Positions 16,388 to 24,446 of a DNA stretch of 32,768 nucleotides are shown here, in pieces. The position numbers and the translations under genes were made by a program. The first letter of the stretch is position 1. The number at the start of each line of letters is the position of its first letter. The DNA lies in NCBI GenBank assembly GCA_019424645.1, contig JAHYZB010000067.1, positions 1,845-34,612 on the forward strand, in the 5' to 3' direction. Below the pieces are notes generated by a model that ran no database searches, was not told the DNA's origin, and worked only from the letters and a program-made list of their open reading frames with translations. This DNA comes from Oxalobacter formigenes (GTDB lineage: Bacteria > Pseudomonadota > Gammaproteobacteria > Burkholderiales > Burkholderiaceae_D).

Positions 16388-18103
16388 ATGCTTGCACAAC
16401 AGAAACAACTCATCTCGGGTTTATTACAGGATGCCGTCAATGCCATTATTGATGGACAAAGGCTCGAAAAACAGCCAGTCATTGCGCTGGAAAGGCCACG
16501 GGATGCTTCTCATGGCGATATTGCCTGCAATATTGCCATGCAGTTGTCGAAACCCCTGAAAAAAAATCCGCGCGAAATTGCCCAGACGATCCTTTCTTCC
16601 CTCTTGGCCAACCCCTTGCATAAGGGCCTGATTGAATCGGGCGAAATCGCCGGTCCCGGTTTTATCAATCTCCGACTCACTGCGTCAGCAAAACAGGATG
16701 TTGTGAAAGCAGTTATTGATCAAAAGGAAAAATACGGGTTCAGCAATACCGGTAACGGCGGTAAGGTCATGGTTGAATTTGTTTCTGCCAATCCGACCGG
16801 CCCCCTGCATGTAGGTCACGGACGGCAGGGTGCACTCGGCGATTCCATCTCGGCACTCTTTGCCTCTCAAGGCTATGATGTCACCCGCGAGTTCTACTAC
16901 AACGATGCGGGTGTACAGATCGATAACCTGACCTTATCGGTTCAGGCACGTGCAAAAGGATTGAAGCCGGGTGGAAACGGCTGGCCGGAAAGTGCCTATA
17001 ACGGCGATTACATTGCCGACATTGCCGCTGACTTTCTTGCCAAAAAAACGGTCGCGGCCCGCAACTGCGAAACCGTTACGGCATCCGGCAATCCGGACGA
17101 CCTGAAATCGATCCGTGAATTCGCCGTGGCTTACTTGCGCAACGAACAGGATAACGATTTGAATGCATTCGGCATTCATTTCGACAATTTCTTCCTTGAA
17201 TCGTCCCTTTATCGCGACGGCAAGGTCAAGGACGCCGTCGATACCCTGACCAAAGAAGGGAAAACATTCGAAAACGAAGGCGCACTCTGGCTGAGAACGA
17301 CGGAATATGGCGACGACAAGGATCGTGTGATGCGCAAAACCGACGGCACTTATACGTATTTTGTGCCGGATGTCGCCTATCACATCAACAAGTTCTCGCG
17401 CGGTTTCGACAAGGTCATCAATATTCAGGGCAGCGACCATCACGGTACGGTAGCGCGCGTTCGTGCCGGCTTGCAGGGTGTCAACAAGGGAATACCGAAA
17501 GCTTTCCCGAATTATGTCCTGCATAAAATGGTGACCGTCATGAAGGACGGCGCTGAAGTGAAAATTTCCAAACGTGCCGGCTCCTACGTTACGGTTCGGG
17601 ATCTGATTGAATGGTCCGGTGCAGGTGATGTCGTCCGTGGGAGGGATGCCGTGCGTTTCTTCCTGATATCCCGGAAGGCGGATACGGAATTCGTTTTCGA
17701 CGTCGATCTGGCGCTATCCCAATCGGATGAAAATCCCGTATATTACGTTCAGTATGCTCATGCACGCATCTGTTCGGTATTTTCGCAATGGGGTGGCAAT
17801 GAATCCATTCTCGACAATGTCGATCTGTCGTCGCTGACATCGCCTCACGAGTACGCACTGTTATCCAAGTTGTCGGATTATCCGGACATCCTGTCCAGAG
17901 CACAGGAAGAATTAAGCCCTCATCTGGTTGCTTTCTATTTGCGTGAACTGGCTGGAGAACTCCACGGATATTACAATGCAGAGCGATTCCTGGTCGATGA
18001 CGAAACAGTCAAACTGGCACGTCTTGCTCTTTTGAAAGCGACCCGACAGGTTTTACGGAACGGTCTGGCATTGCTGGGCGTTTCTGCACCAACCAAAATG
18101 TGA
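16388..18103 (+). CDS. argS: Arginyl-tRNA synthetase
   Basis: Class I aminoacyl-tRNA synthetase charging tRNA-Arg. At 571 residues it has the usual length. The N-terminal tRNA D-loop domain (Add1) spans about the first 110 residues. The HIGH motif is 'ANPTGPLHVGHGRQ' (HVGH) and the KMSK-type loop is 'KISKRAG'. 'REFYYNDAGVQIDNL', 'SDHHGTVARVRAGL' and 'NPVYYVQYAHARICSV' are all typical. The C-terminal DALR anticodon-binding domain ends with 'ARLALLKATRQVLRNGLALLGVSAP' (residues 543-567). The SPOR gene follows after seven bases and dsbA after that, a grouping common in Burkholderiales. Confidence 0.97.
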   Translation: MLAQQKQLISGLLQDAVNAIIDGQRLEKQPVIALERPRDASHGDIACNIAMQLSKPLKKNPREIAQTILSSLLANPLHKGLIESGEIAGPGFINLRLTASAKQDVVKAVIDQKEKYGFSNTGNGGKVMVEFVSANPTGPLHVGHGRQGALGDSISALFASQGYDVTREFYYNDAGVQIDNLTLSVQARAKGLKPGGNGWPESAYNGDYIADIAADFLAKKTVAARNCETVTASGNPDDLKSIREFAVAYLRNEQDNDLNAFGIHFDNFFLESSLYRDGKVKDAVDTLTKEGKTFENEGALWLRTTEYGDDKDRVMRKTDGTYTYFVPDVAYHINKFSRGFDKVINIQGSDHHGTVARVRAGLQGVNKGIPKAFPNYVLHKMVTVMKDGAEVKISKRAGSYVTVRDLIEWSGAGDVVRGRDAVRFFLISRKADTEFVFDVDLALSQSDENPVYYVQYAHARICSVFSQWGGNESILDNVDLSSLTSPHEYALLSKLSDYPDILSRAQEELSPHLVAFYLRELAGELHGYYNAERFLVDDETVKLARLALLKATRQVLRNGLALLGVSAPTKM

Positions 18104-18110
18104 TTTCAAT

Positions 18111-18719
18111 ATGATGAATTTGAAAAATCAAAAAGGCGGCACATTCCTGGGATTTATCATCGGCCTGATTACCGGACTGGTTATTGCTGTCATCGTGGCC
18201 CTGTTGATCACCAGAACACCGATCCCGTTTGCCGGCCGACAGGACAAACCGGAAAGTGCGCCTGTCCCCGCGACAGCCACTACACCGGCAACTGATCCAA
18301 ATCAGACTCTTTATGGCAAGGACGCCAGACCAGCCACAAATTCAGCAACGGCTCCAGACGGTACCCGTGTGACAGGAACAACAGCGTCAACACCAACGAA
18401 TAATACGAGCCCTGCGGCTTCGTCGGCTCAGGAAAAAGATCCTATCGCTGCCGCCATCAAACAGAAAGAGACTGTTAAAGCGGAAGATAAGGCAGTTTAC
18501 TGGCTGCAGGCTGGCGCTTTCAAAAACAGAACGGATGCTGAAAACATGCGTGGCAATCTGGCATTGCTCGGTTTTGAATCATCCATCTCTGAAGCGACAT
18601 CAAATAATGGAAAAGTTTATCGTGTACGCTTGGGACCTTATAAAAGCAGTAATGTAAACAGCGCTCACAGCAAACTGACGCAAAACGGTATTAAAACAAC
18701 GATAACCCGGACCAAATAA
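18111..18719 (+). CDS. SPOR-domain membrane protein (FtsN-like layout)
   Basis: Protein of 202 residues. It has a short basic cytosolic N-terminus (NLKNQKGG), one membrane helix at about residues 12-36 (FLGFIIGLITGLVIAVIVAL), a Pro/Thr/Ala-rich periplasmic linker of about 80 residues, and a C-terminal SPOR domain (about 125-202; 'VYWLQAGAFKNRTDAENMR', 'VYRVRLGPYKSSNVNSAH'). SPOR domains bind glycan strands stripped of stem peptides at the division septum. The layout matches FtsN and the unnamed SPOR protein found between argS and dsbA in Burkholderiales. Whether it is the division protein FtsN is not settled. Two adjacent ATGs are possible starts. dsbA follows after five bases. Confidence 0.85.
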   Translation: MMNLKNQKGGTFLGFIIGLITGLVIAVIVALLITRTPIPFAGRQDKPESAPVPATATTPATDPNQTLYGKDARPATNSATAPDGTRVTGTTASTPTNNTSPAASSAQEKDPIAAAIKQKETVKAEDKAVYWLQAGAFKNRTDAENMRGNLALLGFESSISEATSNNGKVYRVRLGPYKSSNVNSAHSKLTQNGIKTTITRTK

Positions 18720-18724
18720 ATAAA

Positions 18725-19432
18725 ATGATCAGATTATTTTATCGATTAATCGCTGCCGTACTGGTCGGCATGATAGCAACAGCAGCATTCGCCTCCCCAG
18801 CCAATCCGCAGAAAAACGTTGATTACCAGGTTCTGAAAGTATCTCAGCCGACCAATACCGGCAACAAAATCGAGATCATCGAATTCTTCGGATATTTTTG
18901 CCCCCATTGCTATGCATTCGATACAACGCTGACCAACTGGGCCCGGAAACAGAAAAAGAATATCGTTTTCAAACGGGTTGCCGTCAAATTCAGTGAATCG
19001 ATGGAACCGCACCAGAGAATGTTTTATACCCTGTCGGCCATGGATGAGCTGACCAATGAACTTCATCACAAGATTTTTGAAGCCGTTCAGGTACAACGGG
19101 TCAATCTGAGAACGGATGAACAGATTTTCGATTTCGTCGAAAAGCAGGGTATCGACCGCAAGAAATTTGCTGAAATGTACAAGTCTTTTTACGTGAAGAT
19201 GCTGGGCAACAAAGCTGTCGAAATGCAATCCACTTACGAAATCGAAGGCGTCCCGATGATTATTATCGACGGAAAATATCTGACCTCTCCCGCGATTGTC
19301 AGCTCCGGAAACCAGATGGACCTGACAGAACAGGAAATGCATATTCAGACCCTGAAAGTAATGGATGCACTCGTTGCAAAAGCTCAAAAGGAAAAAGCGG
19401 TATCCAGAAAAGGGGCCAAAAAAGCGAAGTAA
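18725..19432 (+). CDS. dsbA: Thiol:disulfide interchange protein DsbA
   Basis: Periplasmic oxidase that puts disulfide bonds into exported proteins. At 235 residues it has a signal peptide ending near 'MIATAAFA' (residue 23), a thioredoxin fold with active site Cys59-Pro-His-Cys62 in 'EFFGYFCPHCYAFD', an inserted helical domain, and the cis-proline loop in 'EGVPMIIIDGKY'. Other DsbA-like traits are 'FKRVAVKFSESMEPHQRMFYT', shown to residue 104 or so. The C-terminus ends in an unusual lysine-rich tail (KEKAVSRKGAKKAK) beyond the fold. It is the third gene of argS-SPOR-dsbA, followed by a terminator. Its partner DsbB is not in the window. Confidence 0.94.
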   Translation: MIRLFYRLIAAVLVGMIATAAFASPANPQKNVDYQVLKVSQPTNTGNKIEIIEFFGYFCPHCYAFDTTLTNWARKQKKNIVFKRVAVKFSESMEPHQRMFYTLSAMDELTNELHHKIFEAVQVQRVNLRTDEQIFDFVEKQGIDRKKFAEMYKSFYVKMLGNKAVEMQSTYEIEGVPMIIIDGKYLTSPAIVSSGNQMDLTEQEMHIQTLKVMDALVAKAQKEKAVSRKGAKKAK

Positions 19433-19456
19433 AAAATATTCGAACCGAACTGGATC

Positions 19457-19490
19457 AACGGCTCTTGCATTGTCAATGGGCCGTTTTTTT
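19457..19490 (+). terminator. Rho-independent terminator after dsbA
   Basis: A stem AACGGC/GCCGTT with an inner TTG/CAA pairing across a small mismatch is followed by seven Ts, 25 bases after the dsbA stop. The stem is interrupted but the T-run is good. Confidence 0.75.
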
Positions 19491-19664
19491 ATACCTGCTT
19501 CGTGCGCGGTGTGCCATCCGGCTCTTCGGAAACATTCAAATCGGTTTTTCTTTTATTAATGTTTAGTACAATCGACGTTTATATATTGTTTTTTTACTCC
19601 TCAACCGATTAAACTTGTACTTTTGAATAATTCGTCCAACTTTCTTTTTTTATGAGATAAATCG
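19491..19664 (+). promoter_or_regulatory. AT-rich upstream region of the TRD-domain gene
   Basis: A T-rich stretch without an ORF. TACAAT (about 19566-19571) could be a -10 but no good -35 is spaced for it. The start codon at 19665 is preceded by only a weak GAGATAAATCG ribosome-binding sequence, which suggests modest translation. Confidence 0.3.
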
Positions 19665-21233
19665 ATGGAAAATACAGACAATAAACCGGCAACTTCACTT
19701 TTCCATACGGGCATCCTTGAGAACGAATTGAAATCTCCCTCCAGCGTGTCCCCTTCAAAAATGGTTCTGGAAGCGTGGATAAAAGGGCTTGATGAACTCA
19801 GGAAAAAAGACAGCTCCGCCCAATGTTCGGCATTTGCTCAAGTCATTCTCGAAAAATTGCTGGGATATAAGGCCAGTGCAATTGAACTGAACACATCGCC
19901 TGACCGTTTTTTCGATATATTCATTCAAAATACTGCCAAAGATGAAACAGGCGCGGCCGTGAAACTCATTGATGGTTTCGGTATCTCTTCCGCACAGGAA
20001 AAGACCTTCCTTGAAAAAGCATGGAAAACCGAAGAAGTCTCAAAAAGCGGATTTTATCTGATGACCAACCTGAACGAAATCCGTCTTTATCCTGTTTCCC
20101 GCAAGGAAAAAAGCTTTGAACGCTTCAACCTCACCGATCTTCTGGAAGACGATGCCGCTTTCAAACGTTTCTACCTGCTGATGAATGCCGATAATCTTAT
20201 GTCGGGCAAAACGGCAAAGTGGCTTCATGAAAGTGCCGTAAAGTTGTTACATGAAAAGCTGGCAGGAAATTATCCGACTTTGAAAGAAATGTACGGTTCT
20301 GTTCATAAGGGTATTACAACCGGGCTTGATGAAGCTTTCATTGTCGATGAAGCGACCAAAACAAAACTGGTTGGGGAAGATCCCCGTTCTGCCGATATCC
20401 TCAAGCCATTTGCAGAAAAACAGGATATCGAAAAATGGGCCACGGACAACCGGTCGCTATGGCTGATTTATACTCCGGAAAATCTCTACAATATCGACGA
20501 CTATCCGGCGATCAAAAAACATCTGGAAGCTTTCAGGGATAAACTCGAAAAACGGTCTGGGTCCCAGAAATGGTACGAACTCCAGAATAGCGGCGCCCAT
20601 CCGGAAAAAATGTTCGGGCAAAAGCTCGGCTTTGCGAAAGAATCGTTCAATTCAACTTTCTCGGTCGATAAATCGGGAGACGTTTTCGGACAGGGTGGGT
20701 TTTACATTACCGAGTCCGATTACTATCTCGTCGCCTTGCTGAACTCGTCCCTGTTCTGGTATCTGATCAGGCAAAGCTCGGTCAGAAAAGAAGACGGTGT
20801 CTTTGAATTGACAGCCACCCAGATTGAAAATCTGCCGATTCCGGATGCACCGGGCCTGATCCGCGGAAGAATGGGACAGTTGTCCGATTACTGCCATGAC
20901 ACGGTTCTGACCCGCAACGATCTGGTCAAACATTTCCGGGGAATGACGGCTTATAACCTCTTGCCTGACGGTCTGTCTTCCAAACTGACCCGGAAACTTC
21001 ACAACTGGTTTGCATATGAATTCGAAGCCTTCCGCTCTGAAATCAACACTTCCTTTAATACAGATATCGCTGAAGACGATTTGCAGCTATGGCACGATTA
21101 TTTTTATCAGGAACGGAAAAAAGTATTCGACCTCAATGCCGACATCGCTCATGCCGAATATGAAATTGACTACGTCGTTTATGAACTTTTCGGTATAACC
21201 AGAGATGAAATCGACCTGATCGAAAGACTCTGA
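19665..21233 (+). CDS. Type IIG restriction-modification-derived protein: nuclease-like N-terminus joined to a TaqI-type target-recognition domain, no methyltransferase domain
   Basis: Intact 522-residue protein. Residues about 30-190 resemble the N-terminal nuclease and linker part of large Eco57I-type enzymes ('FAQVILEKLLGYKAS', 'SGFYLMTNLNEIRLYPVSR', 'ERFNLTDLLEDDAAFKRFYL', 'LMNADNLMSGKTAKWLHES'). Residues about 205-522 resemble their C-terminal DNA-recognition half: 'YGSVHKGITTGLDEAFIVDE', 'RSADILKPFAEKQDIEKW', 'LWLIYTP', 'WYELQ', 'GGFYITESDYYLVALLNSSL', 'LTATQIENLPIP', and the closing 'IDYVVYELFGITRDEIDLIE'. The whole SAM-binding methyltransferase (FxGxG, NPPY) that normally lies between, about 300-400 residues, is absent. 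Where the nuclease usually has an ExK strand, this protein reads 'AAVKLID', so cleavage is doubtful. No methyltransferase partner is adjacent. It is probably a DNA-binding protein; its role is unknown. Confidence 0.72.
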   Translation: MENTDNKPATSLFHTGILENELKSPSSVSPSKMVLEAWIKGLDELRKKDSSAQCSAFAQVILEKLLGYKASAIELNTSPDRFFDIFIQNTAKDETGAAVKLIDGFGISSAQEKTFLEKAWKTEEVSKSGFYLMTNLNEIRLYPVSRKEKSFERFNLTDLLEDDAAFKRFYLLMNADNLMSGKTAKWLHESAVKLLHEKLAGNYPTLKEMYGSVHKGITTGLDEAFIVDEATKTKLVGEDPRSADILKPFAEKQDIEKWATDNRSLWLIYTPENLYNIDDYPAIKKHLEAFRDKLEKRSGSQKWYELQNSGAHPEKMFGQKLGFAKESFNSTFSVDKSGDVFGQGGFYITESDYYLVALLNSSLFWYLIRQSSVRKEDGVFELTATQIENLPIPDAPGLIRGRMGQLSDYCHDTVLTRNDLVKHFRGMTAYNLLPDGLSSKLTRKLHNWFAYEFEAFRSEINTSFNTDIAEDDLQLWHDYFYQERKKVFDLNADIAHAEYEIDYVVYELFGITRDEIDLIERL

Positions 21234-21244
21234 TATCAATGAAT

Positions 21245-21276
21245 AGTTGAAGTGAGGTGTCTACTTCACTTCAACT
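21245..21276. terminator. Strong inverted repeat between convergent genes, over the lipA stop codon
   Basis: An 11-base-pair perfect stem (AGTTGAAGTGA with its complement) and a ten-base loop. It covers the last codons and stop of lipA and lies 12 bases beyond the stop of the convergent TRD gene. Neither side has a T-run, so it may be a 3'-end processing or protective hairpin rather than a classic terminator. Confidence 0.5.
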
Positions 21277-22235
21277 CCTCTGGCCTGCAGGTCAGCATGG
21301 TAACTCGACCTTACCATCGGACCGATGGCAGCGTGGACAAACCCCATCTTTTCGGCAAGCAGCCGCAATCTGTCGAACGTCGAAAGATCGACATACCTCA
21401 AAACCGGCAAATGGCTGGAAGAGGGCATCAGATACTGGCCAATCGTCAGCATGGAAACTCCATGACGTCTCAGGTCTTCCATGACCCCTGTAATTTCCTC
21501 ATCCGTTTCCCCAAGCCCGACCATCAACCCGGACTTTGTCGGTACATCGGGACACCTTTCACCAAAAGCCTTCAGCAAATCCAGGGACATCGAATAATCG
21601 GCTCCGGGACGTGCCTGCAGGTACAAACGCGGAACTGTTTCGAGATTATGGTTGAAAATGTCAGGGGGATTCTGGCAAAGCACGTCAAGTGCCCTGTCTG
21701 CTTTTCCCCGAAAATCCGGGGTCAGTATTTCCACCCGTGTATTCGGCGAACTGCGTTTGATTGCCCTGATGCATTCGCTGAAATGGGAAGCCCCTCCATC
21801 GCGCAAATCATCACGGTTAACTGAAGTGACAACGACGTAAGACAGGCCCAGAGCCGATATGGTTTTGGCGAGCCGTACGGGTTCTTTTGCATCGAGCGGA
21901 TCGGGACGACCGTGCGCAACGTCACAAAAAGGACAACGGCGCGTACACCTGTCACCCATGATCATGAAAGCGGCTGTTCCGTTTCCATAACATTCCCCGC
22001 GGTTCGGGCAGCTCGCTTCATCGCAAACCGTCACGAGTTCCTGCTCCTTCAACAGGTTTTTGACCTCATGAAACTGGGATGAATACGAACCGGCCTTTAC
22101 CCGAATCCAGTCCGGCTTGGGCAATTTTTCGGCAGGCTGGATCTTTATGGGAATACGCGCTGTTTTCAGCGCTCCTTTTTGCCTGTGAATATCTTCATCA
22201 GGCAAAATATCCTTTGCTGAATCTTTTTGGGACAT
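21261..22235 (-). CDS. lipA: Lipoyl synthase LipA
   Basis: Radical-SAM enzyme that inserts two sulfurs into the octanoyl group on lipoyl domains. At 324 residues it is full length. Both iron-sulfur clusters are represented: the auxiliary cluster by 'CDEASCPNRGEC' (CX4CX5C) and the radical-SAM cluster by 'CTRRCPFCD' (CX3CX2C). The closing Ser-containing motif 'RSSYHAD' supplies the unusual serine ligand. 'YVVVTSVNRDDLRDGGA' and 'KSGLMVGLGETDEEI' are typical. It follows lipB by 19 bases and is last in the hydrolase-dacA-ybeD-lipB-lipA series. Confidence 0.97.
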   Translation of the reverse strand: MSQKDSAKDILPDEDIHRQKGALKTARIPIKIQPAEKLPKPDWIRVKAGSYSSQFHEVKNLLKEQELVTVCDEASCPNRGECYGNGTAAFMIMGDRCTRRCPFCDVAHGRPDPLDAKEPVRLAKTISALGLSYVVVTSVNRDDLRDGGASHFSECIRAIKRSSPNTRVEILTPDFRGKADRALDVLCQNPPDIFNHNLETVPRLYLQARPGADYSMSLDLLKAFGERCPDVPTKSGLMVGLGETDEEITGVMEDLRRHGVSMLTIGQYLMPSSSHLPVLRYVDLSTFDRLRLLAEKMGFVHAAIGPMVRSSYHADLQARGVEVK

Positions 22236-22254
22236 TATTCTGACTCCATCCGTT

Positions 22255-22950
22255 CTATCGCTCCCATTTCAAATCCAGCCGGTCACACAAGGCTTCGACC
22301 AGTCCTGATTGAATATCTTCAAGAGAGCAATCGATACCAAGTGATTTCATGTCAGTGACTTTCAGTCCGGCATACCCGCATGGATCGATCCACGTAAAGG
22401 GTTCAAGATCCATTGTCACATTCAATGCCAGACCATGATAAACGGTTCCGCTACTTTTGACCTTCAGACCCAGCGCCGCAATTTTGGCTCCCTGATTGAT
22501 ACCATACTCCGGAAGATGCGGGATATAAATGCCTGGCGCTCCGGCACGACGTTCACCAATAATATTATGGAGAGCCAGCACATCGATGATGGCCGCTTCA
22601 ATTCTGAAAACCAGCTCACGCACGAGTAATTTATCATTGAAGCGCCGGCGCAAATCAATGAGGGGATAAATAACCGCCTGCCCCGGACCATGATAAGTGA
22701 CTTCACCTCCCCGGTCTGTCTGGATAACAGGTAACTGATGGGCATTGATGACATGGGACATATCGGCTGCCTGGCCGAGTGTAAAAACAGGTTCATGTTC
22801 CACTACCCAAATTTCATCAGGTGTCTGCCTGTTACGGCTGGCGGAAAATTCGAGCATTTCCTGAAAAACAGCCTCATACGACAGTCGCCCGAGCCGTTTG
22901 ACAATCACCGGGACAGCGGCAATCTCATCGTGTATACAGGTGTTTTCCAT
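22255..22950 (-). CDS. lipB: Lipoyl(octanoyl) transferase LipB
   Basis: Moves octanoate from acyl carrier protein to the lysine of lipoyl domains in 2-oxoacid dehydrogenases and the glycine cleavage H protein, the step before LipA. At 231 residues it carries 'RGGEVTYHGPGQAVIYPLID', the conserved Lys in 'KIAALGLKVKSSGTVYHGLA', and the catalytic Cys in 'WIDPCGYAGLKVTDM'. It has the standard N-terminal 'VVEHEPVFTLGQ'. It lies 21 bases after ybeD and 19 before lipA, in one operon. Confidence 0.96.
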   Translation of the reverse strand: MENTCIHDEIAAVPVIVKRLGRLSYEAVFQEMLEFSASRNRQTPDEIWVVEHEPVFTLGQAADMSHVINAHQLPVIQTDRGGEVTYHGPGQAVIYPLIDLRRRFNDKLLVRELVFRIEAAIIDVLALHNIIGERRAGAPGIYIPHLPEYGINQGAKIAALGLKVKSSGTVYHGLALNVTMDLEPFTWIDPCGYAGLKVTDMKSLGIDCSLEDIQSGLVEALCDRLDLKWER

Positions 22951-22971
22951 GAATGCCCGACCCTGGCGACA

Positions 22972-23244
22972 TTAAAGGACAACCTTGACCATTGGATGGG
23001 AAGACAAAGCCCTGTAAAGGTTATCGAGTTGTTCCCGGCTGGTTGCCTTGACTGTCGCTGTCAGGGAGAGATAGTTACCCTGTGATGACAAACGCATGCC
23101 AAGCGTAGCGGCATCGAAAAGGGGATCGTGCAAACGGATGACATCCGTCATTGTCTGGGCAAAATCGTCTCTTTTTTCTCCCATGATCTTGATCGGGAAA
23201 TCGCACGGATATTGGATGGGATTTTCATTGCAATCGCAGCTCAT
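22972..23244 (-). CDS. ybeD: YbeD-family (DUF493) protein
   Basis: Small cytosolic protein of 90 residues with an ACT-like ferredoxin fold expected from the family. The signature is 'YPCDFPIKIMGEKRDDFAQT' and the final 'NLYRALSSHPMVKVVL'. The biochemical role is unknown; its fixed place between dacA and lipB in proteobacteria suggests a regulatory or lipoate-related job. A strong AAGGAG precedes the ATG. The N-terminus has two cysteines (MSCDCNEN) not typical of the E. coli protein. Confidence 0.9.
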   Translation of the reverse strand: MSCDCNENPIQYPCDFPIKIMGEKRDDFAQTMTDVIRLHDPLFDAATLGMRLSSQGNYLSLTATVKATSREQLDNLYRALSSHPMVKVVL

Positions 23245-23256
23245 AATGGACTCCTT

Positions 23257-24402
23257 CTATTTAAACCATAACCGGATAGTATCCCAGATTATGCCCAGAA
23301 AACTGGCAACATTGATCTGCTCCAGCGCAAGCACAGGCAGCTCGGCAATGACTTTATCACCAACAAGTATTTTCAGCACACCCACCTGTGATCCCTCATT
23401 AATTGGGGCAATGAGGGGATCGCTTCGCTCCAGAACCGTTCTCAGCCGGGATATTTCCCCTTTTGGAACCGACACATATGTATCGACATTAAACCCGATA
23501 TCGACATCACCGCTTGATCCTTTCCATACTTCCGGTGATGCCACAACCTGATTTCTTTCATATAACCTGATCGTATCGAAATTCTGGAATCCCCAGTTCA
23601 ACAACTTCAGACTTTCCTGTGCCCGAACCTGATCGGAAACGGCACCGACGACAATAGACAGCATCCGGCGCTCTCCCAAAACACTGTCGCGCCGTGCAGA
23701 AACCACCATGTTATCCTTCACACTCGCAGAAGTAACAAGGCCATCCACCGTTGAATCGACCCATAAAAGCCGGTTTGGATTACGCTGCGTGATTTTGTTA
23801 TAAGTAAATTCCCGCGTGGAAAAATTGGAATAGTAATCCGGATAATCCCGAATCAGATTGACTGCAAGAACCGACAAATCATTGGGTGTCGAATAGCTGT
23901 CCTTATCGACCGTTTCGTATGGATGTGTAAAATTCGTCGATTTCATTCCCAGACGAACTGCTTCCCGATTCATCAGGTCAACAAATGTCTTCTCATTTCC
24001 CGAAACGGTCAGTGCAAGAGCCAGTGCGGCATCATCACTCCCCTGTACAATCAGCCCGTCAATCAATTGCTGAACCGTCACTGAAGTGCCTGGCTGGAGA
24101 AACATTCTTGGGCCGCCTGATTTCATTTCACCAATTTCATCATTGATGACAACAGCTTTATCCAGACTCAGCCTTCCATCCTTGATCGCACCAAAAACAA
24201 GATAAGCCGTCATCAGGCGTGCAGGAGTCCCGGCCCTGATGCGCTCCTGACTGTTGTAAGACGCCAAAACCTGATTGCTGACAACATCAATCAGAAGCCA
24301 TGACCTCGACGTCAAGGTCGGTGCGGATACACCTGCAGCATGGACGTTGAAGAGAAAACACCAGAAAAACAGAAATAAGACGGCAAACTTGCTTTTTTTC
24401 AT
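23257..24402 (-). CDS. PBP5/DacA-like protein lacking all three D,D-carboxypeptidase active-site motifs
   Basis: Homologue of the low-molecular-mass penicillin-binding protein DacA, which trims the terminal D-Ala of peptidoglycan pentapeptides. The fold is clear: signal peptide 'FAVLFLFFWCFLFNVHA', 'SRSWLLIDVVSNQVLASYN', 'RLMTAYLVF', 'RMFLQPGTSVTVQQLIDGL', 'NPNRLLWVDSTVDGL', the beta-rich C-domain, and a C-terminal amphipathic anchor (FLGIIWDTIRLWFK). But the SxxK motif is TPAR (59-62), SxN is GSD (121-123) and KTG is VTS (223-225). The protein should not form a beta-lactam acyl-enzyme. The frame is intact, so a non-catalytic role is likely. The ATG at 24402 gives a proper signal peptide; a TTG at 24450 is in frame and touches the upstream hydrolase stop. 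Confidence 0.88.
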   Translation of the reverse strand: MKKSKFAVLFLFFWCFLFNVHAAGVSAPTLTSRSWLLIDVVSNQVLASYNSQERIRAGTPARLMTAYLVFGAIKDGRLSLDKAVVINDEIGEMKSGGPRMFLQPGTSVTVQQLIDGLIVQGSDDAALALALTVSGNEKTFVDLMNREAVRLGMKSTNFTHPYETVDKDSYSTPNDLSVLAVNLIRDYPDYYSNFSTREFTYNKITQRNPNRLLWVDSTVDGLVTSASVKDNMVVSARRDSVLGERRMLSIVVGAVSDQVRAQESLKLLNWGFQNFDTIRLYERNQVVASPEVWKGSSGDVDIGFNVDTYVSVPKGEISRLRTVLERSDPLIAPINEGSQVGVLKILVGDKVIAELPVLALEQINVASFLGIIWDTIRLWFK

Positions 24403-24446
24403 GAAAATACTGTTCGGAATCGATACCGATTCTTGCTGCTCCGGAC

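Noticed and set aside
18746..19387. Minus-strand ORF of 213 codons inside dsbA
   Set aside because: It is a shadow of dsbA, whose CPHC site, signal peptide and length are all clear.
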